NCBI GenBank assembly: GCA_014237955.1 | Contig: JABABY010000139.1 | Location: forward strand, 1-5,549 | DNA: 5,549 nt | Direction of reading: 5' to 3' | From: Planctomycetota bacterium | Lineage (GTDB): Bacteria > Planctomycetota > Planctomycetia > Pirellulales > UBA7805 | Part shown: one piece after another, positions 1 through 4,081 of the stretch | How the letters are laid out: the number at the start of each line of letters is the position of its first letter | Position numbering within the stretch: position 1 is the stretch's first letter | Made by a program: the position numbers and the translations under genes | The notes under the pieces: generated by a model | Databases searched by the model: none | What the model was told of the DNA's origin: nothing | Seen by the model: the letters and a program-made list of their open reading frames with translations, nothing else

Positions 1-39
1 CGGATTATGAAATTACATCCGACCACATAAAAGAATTTA

Positions 40-486
40 ATGGCCGCCGCACAAAAAACTTCCGGAACCAGCGCCTCGACGGCATCGTTTGTGCAGAACC
101 TGTTTCATGCAGGGATCTATAAACGCAATCAAGGTCGAATCACACGGCAGGCAACATTTGCAGCCCTTGCGATTGCGATGCTACTCGGTAGTTGGAGAAT
201 GCATGTTGCTGCAGAGCAAGGCGACATGTTGATGCAGTACAGCATACCGGCAGTCGTTTTATGCCTCGGACTTTGGATTGTTTATCGAGTAATTAATTTA
301 GCCAGTTTTGCGGACTTTCTGATTTCCGTTGAAGCTGAAATGAGCAAGGTGTCATGGCCCACAAAGACCGAGTTGGTTCGTGGCTCTATAGTAGTCCTGA
401 TTACAATTATTTTTCTTGCGGTTTTCCTCTTTGTGTTTGATTTTGTTTGGGCCATGGTCTTTAAGTTTCTTGGAATTGTTGGTTGA
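40..486 (+). CDS. secE: Preprotein translocase subunit SecE (three-TM type)
   Basis: SecE clamps the SecY channel in the inner-membrane SecYEG translocase and is needed for Sec-dependent export and membrane insertion. The 148-residue product has the family's signature amphipathic segment just before the last membrane helix: an acidic stretch, then SKVSWPTKTEL at about residues 102-112. Hydrophobic segments lie at about 38-52, 68-88 and 114-145, giving a three-helix form like that of E. coli rather than the one-helix form common elsewhere. The first helix is weak. The N-terminal 20 residues are rich in Ala, Ser and Thr and look disordered. The start ATG at 40 has no recognisable Shine-Dalgarno sequence (the preceding bases are AT-rich). 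The position directly before nusG is the usual one and supports the call. The secE stop is 36 bp before the nusG start, so the two are probably cotranscribed. Confidence 0.94.
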   Translation: MAAAQKTSGTSASTASFVQNLFHAGIYKRNQGRITRQATFAALAIAMLLGSWRMHVAAEQGDMLMQYSIPAVVLCLGLWIVYRVINLASFADFLISVEAEMSKVSWPTKTELVRGSIVVLITIIFLAVFLFVFDFVWAMVFKFLGIVG

Positions 487-522
487 TCACGGTTGTGAGT
501 ATATCGTTTGTAGAGCCAAAAG

Positions 523-1374
523 ATGGGGAATAGCGGCGTGAGTGACAAAACAAAACGGGCCGTTGATGAAGTGGCGGAAGATCCGGGGATCGACCTGGCT
601 GATGTTGCTTCTACTGAAGAAACCGGGCCACCAGAAAATCAAGATCCCGCCGATGTTGCGATGAATTCCGATTCCTCGGAACAGGAAGGAGAGATCGCCG
701 AATGGGCCGACGACGATGACTTGCAGGCACTCGCGAAAGAGCAAGCCAGTCGTGAGAAAGCGAAGGGTGCCGACATTGAGGATGTCGCGCCTCTCGAGGA
801 AACACTAGATGTTGGTCCGGCAGAATCCCGGGTCGAAGAACGACCACTCGACTGGTACATCCTCAAGGTCCAGAGCAATCGAGAAGATTCCATTGTTTCG
901 GGATTACAACGCCGCGTCAAAGTAGCAGGACTCGAGGAATATTTCGAGGAAATTATCGTTCCTGTAGAAATGGTTACGGAGTTTAAGGGCGGGAAAAAAC
1001 GTGTTGTCAAAAAGAAACTCTACCCGGGCTATATTGTCGTTCACATGATCATCAATGACGAAACTTGGTTCTTAGTTCGTGAAACTCCCGGGATTGGTGA
1101 CTTCACGGGCGCGGCAGGACAACCGACGCCTATGCTTCCAAGCGAAGTCGCAAGGATCATTCCCAAAGAAGAAGACATTGAAACACAGGAACCCAAGTTG
1201 CAAATCGGGGTCAGCCCTGGTGATCGGGTCAAAATCAATGAAGGCACATTTGAAAACTTTGAGGGCGATATTGACACCATCGATGCGATGAACGGTCGTG
1301 TAACCGTAATGATAAATATTTTTGGAAGGTCCACGCCGGTCGAACTCGAATATTGGCAAATAGAAAAACTTTAA
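523..1374 (+). CDS. nusG: Transcription termination/antitermination factor NusG with long acidic N-terminal extension
   Basis: NusG binds the clamp of RNA polymerase, suppresses pausing, and links polymerase to Rho or to the ribosome. The NGN domain starts at DWYILKVQSNRE (residues 110-121), includes the LYPGYIVVHM core strand (166-175) and the RETPGIGDF segment (186-194), and ends near 215. The KOW domain covers about 228-283: GDRVKINEGTF, then IFGRSTPVELEYWQIEKL at the C-terminus. The oddity is an N-terminal extension of about 108 residues with roughly 32 Asp/Glu against 9 Lys/Arg and a DDDD run at 63-66. The protein is 283 residues, whereas E. coli NusG is 181. The start is ambiguous. ATG 523 has no clear Shine-Dalgarno sequence. 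An in-frame GTG at 538 has GGGGA (525-529) about 8 nt upstream and would give 278 residues. The domain assignment is very secure; the role of the extension is unknown. Confidence 0.97.
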   Translation: MGNSGVSDKTKRAVDEVAEDPGIDLADVASTEETGPPENQDPADVAMNSDSSEQEGEIAEWADDDDLQALAKEQASREKAKGADIEDVAPLEETLDVGPAESRVEERPLDWYILKVQSNREDSIVSGLQRRVKVAGLEEYFEEIIVPVEMVTEFKGGKKRVVKKKLYPGYIVVHMIINDETWFLVRETPGIGDFTGAAGQPTPMLPSEVARIIPKEEDIETQEPKLQIGVSPGDRVKINEGTFENFEGDIDTIDAMNGRVTVMINIFGRSTPVELEYWQIEKL

Positions 1375-1408
1375 GGACGCCCAAGCACTCATGTGCTGAT
1401 GGTCGTCT
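1375..1408 (+). promoter_or_regulatory. Stem-loop in the rplK leader, candidate L1 autoregulatory site
   Basis: The nusG-rplK gap can fold into one bulged hairpin. The outer stem pairs 1375-1381 with 1401-1408 (one G-U pair, T1403 bulged out). There is an asymmetric internal loop of CA (1382-1383) against GAT (1398-1400). The inner stem is AGCAC (1384-1388) with GTGCT (1393-1397), closed by the tetraloop TCAT. It ends 18 nt before the rplK start codon. In E. coli and other bacteria L1 represses the rplK-rplA mRNA by binding a leader that mimics its 23S rRNA site, two helices around an asymmetric loop. The location and general shape fit, but I cannot confirm the specific conserved nucleotides. 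A chance hairpin is possible. There is no T-run after it, so it is not a terminator. Confidence 0.4.
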
Positions 1409-1426
1409 GCATACACGGATTACAAC

Positions 1427-1852
1427 ATGGCAAAGCAATTGGCTGGTACCGTCAAGTTTCAGGTTCCCGGAGGACAGGCAACGCCCGCACCTCCAGTGGG
1501 TACTGCTTTAGGGCGGTTTGGAATCAACCTGGGTCAATTTGTGCAGCAGTTCAATGACCGTACCAAGGATGCCAATGGCATGCCGATTCCGGTTGTCGTC
1601 AATGTTTATAGCGATCGTACATTTGAATTCATCACCAAAAGTGCCCCCGCATCAGCACTGCTCAAACAAGCCGCAGGTATTGCTAAGGGTTCTGGAGTGC
1701 CCAACAAAGAGAAGGTAGGGACCGTTACCCAAGCTCAGGTCGATGAAATTGTGAATACCAAAATAGCCGATCTCAACGCCAGTGACGCAGAGAACGCGCG
1801 GCGGTTAATTGAAGGGACCGCCCGAAGTATGGGGCTGGAAGTTGTAGATTAG
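1427..1852 (+). CDS. rplK: 50S ribosomal protein L11
   Basis: L11 binds the GTPase-associated region of 23S rRNA with the L10-L12 stalk and takes part in factor-dependent GTP hydrolysis and in the stringent response. The product has 141 residues, the standard length. The N-terminal domain has the proline-rich switch TPAPPVG (19-25). The linker ITKSAPASALLKQAAG (69-84) is followed by the rRNA-binding C-terminal domain, with GSGVPNKEKVGTVT (88-101) and the highly conserved IEGTARSMGLEVVD end (128-141). Residue 26, a proline in E. coli (PPVGPALG), is Thr here. ATG 1427 gives the typical MAK start, but no good Shine-Dalgarno sequence precedes it. In E. coli rplA follows almost directly; here 120 bp separate them, so direct translational coupling looks unlikely. 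Confidence 0.98.
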   Translation: MAKQLAGTVKFQVPGGQATPAPPVGTALGRFGINLGQFVQQFNDRTKDANGMPIPVVVNVYSDRTFEFITKSAPASALLKQAAGIAKGSGVPNKEKVGTVTQAQVDEIVNTKIADLNASDAENARRLIEGTARSMGLEVVD

Positions 1853-1887
1853 GTTTTTAGGCAGCGATTAATTGCGATTGGTCGTTA

Positions 1888-1921
1888 TTTAAATGTCATA
1901 GATTTTAAATGTTATAGATTT
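1888..1921. repeat. Tandem 16-bp direct repeat in the rplK-rplA gap
   Basis: TTTAAATGTCATAGATT (1888-1904) is repeated as TTTAAATGTTATAGATT (1904-1920). The period is 16 bp, the only mismatch is C1897/T1913, and the match extends one base to 1921. The region is strongly AT-rich, and the first copy carries the palindrome ATTTAAAT (1887-1894). Each copy contains a -10-like segment (CATAGAT, TATAGAT), but I find no convincing -35 element at proper spacing, so I do not call a promoter. It could be a slippage duplication in neutral spacer, a pair of protein-binding half sites, or part of an rplA leader. The repeat itself is directly visible; its function is unknown. Confidence 0.85.
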
Positions 1922-1972
1922 CGCATTTCGAATCAAAAAGTAAAACACCGGGGAAAGCCCACGAGAAAGAAC

Positions 1973-2653
1973 ATGTCCACTAGTTCCAAACGAATGATGA
2001 GTCTGGCAAATAAAGCCAAAGACAAGGGGCCGCTTTCTGTCGAGCAAGCGGTAGATCTGCTCCAAAGCTTTGAGGCCGTAAAATTCGATCAAACGGTGGA
2101 AATCGCGATGCGGCTTGGTATCGACCCCAAACAAGCTGACCAGATTGTGCGTGGGTCGATTGTATTGCCCAATGGCATTGGACGCACCAAACGGGTTGTT
2201 GTCTTTGCAAAGGGTGATGCTGCAGAAGATGCACGAGCGGCAGGGGCGGACGAAGTAGGAGACGAAGATCTTGCTAAAAAGATAAAAGATGGTTGGCTTG
2301 ATTTTGATGCGTGTATTGCATCCCCGGACATGATGGGATTGGTCGGGCCTCTTGGCAAACTCCTTGGTCCACGCGGCTTGATGCCGAGTCCTCGAGCGGG
2401 CACGGTGACACCGGAGGTTGGTAAGATCGTCACGGAATACAAAGCTGGCAAAGTGGAATTCCGTAACGATGCCAGTGGCATTGTCCATGCTGTCGTGGGC
2501 AAACTTTCCTTTGACAAACAGAAGTTGGGCGAGAATATCCGCGCGTTTATCGACTGCATTGATGGGATGAAGCCAGGAACGACCAAAGGGCACTACATCA
2601 AATCCATTACCATTTCTGGGACAATGAGTCCGGGAGTTCGGATTGCAGCCTAA
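1973..2653 (+). CDS. rplA: 50S ribosomal protein L1
   Basis: L1 forms the mobile stalk at the E site of the large subunit, where it helps release deacylated tRNA, and in many bacteria it represses its own operon by binding mRNA. The product has 226 residues, close to the usual 229-234. Conserved stretches include RGSIVLPNGIGRTKRVVVFA (60-79) in domain I, the L1 signature KLLGPRGLMPSPRAGTVT (129-146) in domain II, and the closing GHYIKSITISGTMSPGVRI (206-224). The N-terminus (SKRM at 5-8) aligns well with the start of E. coli L1, which supports ATG 1973 over the ATGs at 1994 and 1997. Only a weak purine stretch (GAGAAAGA, 1963-1970) precedes the start. The gene is intact and its composition matches its neighbours. 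Confidence 0.98.
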   Translation: MSTSSKRMMSLANKAKDKGPLSVEQAVDLLQSFEAVKFDQTVEIAMRLGIDPKQADQIVRGSIVLPNGIGRTKRVVVFAKGDAAEDARAAGADEVGDEDLAKKIKDGWLDFDACIASPDMMGLVGPLGKLLGPRGLMPSPRAGTVTPEVGKIVTEYKAGKVEFRNDASGIVHAVVGKLSFDKQKLGENIRAFIDCIDGMKPGTTKGHYIKSITISGTMSPGVRIAA

Positions 2654-2767
2654 GCAGTAGAAATCACCCCACCAAAAATAATTACCCAAAGACTATTCCA
2701 ACGAGAAACATCAAGAGCCTAAAAAAACAAAAGACCAGCTAGGCAATCATTCAGTCGGGCGACAATT
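2654..2767 (+). other. A-rich rplJ leader, expected place of an L10-L12 regulatory site
   Basis: The 114-bp gap before rplJ is rich in A and C, with a run of seven A at 2721-2727. In many bacteria the L10-L12 complex binds a kink-turn leader upstream of rplJ and represses both genes. I do not recognise that motif here. The one structure I can see is GCCTA (2717-2721) pairing with TAGGC (2740-2744) around an 18-nt A-rich loop, which is weak. No Shine-Dalgarno sequence is visible before the rplJ ATG. The region may hold a diverged leader or be mostly unstructured, which could itself favour ribosome entry without a Shine-Dalgarno sequence. Confidence 0.3.
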
Positions 2768-3298
2768 ATGAGTAAGTATGTCAAAAATTTGATTAGTGAA
2801 GAGCTTTCCAAACGACTATCCGGGGAGAGCGAATGTCTTCTGGTGAACGTCATTGGGATTGATGCAAATAAAACAATGACCTTACGTCGCGAACTGCGAA
2901 CGAAGAACATCCAATTGATGGTTGTAAAAAACAGTCTCGTTCGACGGGCCACCGAAGGCACCCCTTTGGCCTGTGCCTTTGAAGGACTAGAAGGACCTAT
3001 CGCCATCGCCTGGGGCAGTGAAGATCTAGTGTCTCTCGCCAAGGAAATCGTTCGGCTTGGAAAAGAAGCCGACTATGAAGGATTTTCTCCGCGGGGTGGT
3101 GTCATGGATCAGGCAATGCTTACCTCTGAACAAGTTCACGAGGTAAGTAAGTGGCCGAGTCGGACTGAGCAACTAAGTATTCTCATTGGGCAGATTCTTG
3201 CACCGGGGGCAAATCTCACTTCACAACTGACCGCTACGGGTGGACTCTTGGCCAGTCAAATCGAGCAGCATGCTGAGGGAGAGGACGGATCGACTTAA
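2768..3298 (+). CDS. rplJ: 50S ribosomal protein L10 (stalk base)
   Basis: L10 anchors the L7/L12 dimers to 23S rRNA at the base of the stalk that recruits translation factors. The product has 176 residues, near the upper end of the usual 165-180. The globular N-terminal domain holds the characteristic VVKNSLVRRA segment (52-61) and GLEGPIAIAW (73-82). The region GGVMDQAMLTSEQV (110-123) and the WPSRTEQL turn (129-136) lead into the C-terminal helical tail (about 137-168), which should bind L12. The number of L12 dimers it carries cannot be told from this reading. The start MSKYVKNLISEEL differs from the proteobacterial and Firmicutes pattern and resembles planctomycete L10 as I remember it. 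The ATG at 2768 has no Shine-Dalgarno sequence. The gene is followed by rplL, its partner. Confidence 0.97.
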   Translation: MSKYVKNLISEELSKRLSGESECLLVNVIGIDANKTMTLRRELRTKNIQLMVVKNSLVRRATEGTPLACAFEGLEGPIAIAWGSEDLVSLAKEIVRLGKEADYEGFSPRGGVMDQAMLTSEQVHEVSKWPSRTEQLSILIGQILAPGANLTSQLTATGGLLASQIEQHAEGEDGST

Positions 3299-3331
3299 AT
3301 TTAATTCAGATGATTTCTAACAGTGAGTCCA

Positions 3332-3378
3332 TCGCGTGATTCAATAACCATTGACGCGGAATAGATCCAGGGTCCGCG
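3332..3378 (+). promoter_or_regulatory. Two mutually exclusive hairpins between rplJ and rplL
   Basis: The segment ACGCGGA (3354-3360) can pair in two ways. Upstream, CGCGT (3333-3337) pairs with ACGCG (3354-3358), a T-G pair (3332/3359) can extend it, and an inner stem CAAT (3342-3345) with ATTG (3350-3353) stacks across a four-base GATT bulge with loop AACC. Downstream, CGCGGA (3355-3360) pairs perfectly with TCCGCG (3373-3378) around a 12-nt loop. Both cannot form at once because they share 3355-3359. The second hairpin ends 13 nt before the rplL ribosome binding site (3392-3396). Neither hairpin has a following T-run, so a terminator is unlikely. It could be an RNA switch, an RNase processing site, or chance pairing in spacer. 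The pairing is visible; regulation is inferred. Confidence 0.45.
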
Positions 3379-3390
3379 AACTATTAAGAA

Positions 3391-3396
3391 AGGGAG
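3391..3396 (+). promoter_or_regulatory. Strong ribosome binding site of rplL
   Basis: AGGGAG, inside a longer purine run (AAGAAAGGGAGAG), lies 9 nt before ATG 3406, close to ideal spacing. It decides the start: the nearby ATG at 3399 is out of frame and too close to the site. No other ribosomal protein gene in this window has a comparable site. This fits the need for several copies of L7/L12 per ribosome. Confidence 0.75.
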
Positions 3397-3405
3397 AGAT
3401 GCGAG

Positions 3406-3825
3406 ATGTCTGAAGAAGCAACAGCCACGGTGGAATTTAGTGATGCAGCCAAAGAGCTAGGTGAAACAATCATCAGCTTGTCACTAAAAGAGGCAAAGGA
3501 AGTGAGTGATTACCTCGAAGAAGTTCATGGAATCAAACCTGCTGCTGGTGGGGGTGCCGTAATGATGGCAGGCCCGGCAGATGCGGGCGGAGGTGATGGT
3601 GCGGATGAAGTACAGACAGAGTTTGATGTTGTCTTAGAGTCTTTCGGTGAGAAAAAAATTGGTGTCATTAAGGAAGTACGCGCATTGACCAGCTTAGGCC
3701 TTAAAGAAGCCAAAGAACTCGTTGAAGGAGTTCCCAGCAAGGTCAAGGAGGGTGTTTCCCAAGAGGATGCGGACGCCGCCAAAGCCAAACTGGAAGAAGC
3801 GGGTGCTACGGTTTCAATCAAATAA
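3406..3825 (+). CDS. rplL: 50S ribosomal protein L7/L12
   Basis: L7/L12 is the multicopy stalk protein that recruits and stimulates IF2, EF-Tu, EF-G and release factors. The product has 139 residues, longer than the usual 120-130. The N-terminal dimerisation helices (about 11-42) bind L10. A flexible hinge (about 45-68) is unusually rich in glycine and carries two Met residues (GGGAVMMAGPADAGGGDG). The globular C-terminal domain (about 70-139) has the conserved TEFDVVLESFGEKKIGVIK start and the factor-binding helix GLKEAKELVEGVP (98-110). The extra length comes from about 8-10 residues at the N-terminus (SEEATATVEF) and from the hinge. The start ATG 3406 is well supported by a strong Shine-Dalgarno sequence. 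The gene lies 107 bp after rplJ. Confidence 0.98.
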   Translation: MSEEATATVEFSDAAKELGETIISLSLKEAKEVSDYLEEVHGIKPAAGGGAVMMAGPADAGGGDGADEVQTEFDVVLESFGEKKIGVIKEVRALTSLGLKEAKELVEGVPSKVKEGVSQEDADAAKAKLEEAGATVSIK

Positions 3826-3863
3826 GTCGTTTAATCAAATACGTTGTCATTGCATTCGGACAC

Positions 3864-3880
3864 AAACCGGATGGTTTTTT
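3864..3880 (+). terminator. Weak terminator-like hairpin after rplL, possible attenuator
   Basis: AAACC (3864-3868) pairs with GGTTT (3873-3877) around the loop GGAT, and the T-run continues to 3880, giving six T in total (3875-3880). The stem has only five pairs, three of them A-T, so it should be a leaky stop at best. In E. coli a partial terminator in the rplL-rpoB gap lowers rpoBC transcription relative to the ribosomal proteins; the position here is equivalent. It starts 38 nt after the rplL stop codon. This is a candidate only. Confidence 0.3.
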
Positions 3881-3963
3881 GATCGGGACCTATTGGCTCG
3901 GATTTGCTTCTAACCACTTTGGCAGAAATATTTATGAACTGTCCATCAGATGAGTGTAAACGT

Positions 3964-4009
3964 CCTTCAAGCCACTCAGCTTGTATGGGGAGGTTGTCAC
4001 TGCTGGCAA
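3964..4009 (+). other. Two adjacent small stem-loops in the rpoB leader
   Basis: The 256-bp rplL-rpoB gap (3826-4081) has no credible gene. Besides the terminator-like hairpin it holds CAAGC (3968-3972) pairing with GCTTG (3979-3983) around CACTCA, extendable with gaps to 3964-3988. Next comes TTGTCA (3994-3999) pairing with TGGCAA (4004-4009) around CTGC, with one G-U pair. Together they could make a structured leader or an RNase III-type processing region as found at this place in E. coli. The stems are short and chance is a real alternative. Confidence 0.3.
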
Positions 4010-4066
4010 ATGTTCTAAAGTTGCCCCGCCCGCTACCAATACCAACACAGTATATGTATTACCGCT

Positions 4067-4071
4067 AGGAG
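4067..4071 (+). promoter_or_regulatory. Ribosome binding site of rpoB
   Basis: AGGAG lies 10 nt before ATG 4082. The reading frame is open back to a stop at 4016-4018, but no ATG, GTG or TTG occurs in between, so ATG 4082 is the only reasonable start. Confidence 0.72.
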
Positions 4072-4081
4072 TTCGTCGCCT

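Noticed and set aside
1..39. Possible tRNA 3' end: CGGAT (1-5) with ATCCG (17-21), followed by ACCA
   Set aside because: The loop lacks the TTCRA pattern of a T-arm and the spacing does not fit a tRNA. It could be part of a terminator or chance pairing, and the window starts too close to judge. A short frame ending at the stop codon at 28-30 is also too short to assign to an upstream gene.
1872..1918. Promoter made of TTGCGA and the CATAGAT/TATAGAT cores of the tandem repeat
   Set aside because: Spacing is 19 bp or more to the nearest core, and neither element matches well.
1889..2689. Long open frame on the - strand (266 codons) opposite rplA
   Set aside because: It lies wholly opposite a certain rplA gene, its predicted protein is rich in His, Cys, Trp and Phe with no recognisable domain, and no ribosome binding site precedes it. 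It is a shadow of rplA codon use.
3351..3387. TTGACG (3351-3356) as a -35 element for an rplL promoter
   Set aside because: No acceptable -10 lies 15-19 bp downstream; the nearest, TATTAA at 3382, is 25 bp away. The bases are better explained by the hairpins.
3722..3913. Small + strand frame of 63 codons overlapping the end of rplL
   Set aside because: Most of it overlaps rplL in another frame, and the remainder has no ribosome binding site or recognisable protein features.
3994..4021. Promoter-like pair TTGTCA and TAAAGT, 16 bp apart, upstream of rpoB
   Set aside because: The -10 element matches only 4 of 6, the -35 bases are also part of a hairpin, and consensus rules from E. coli may not apply. 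Not strong enough to list.
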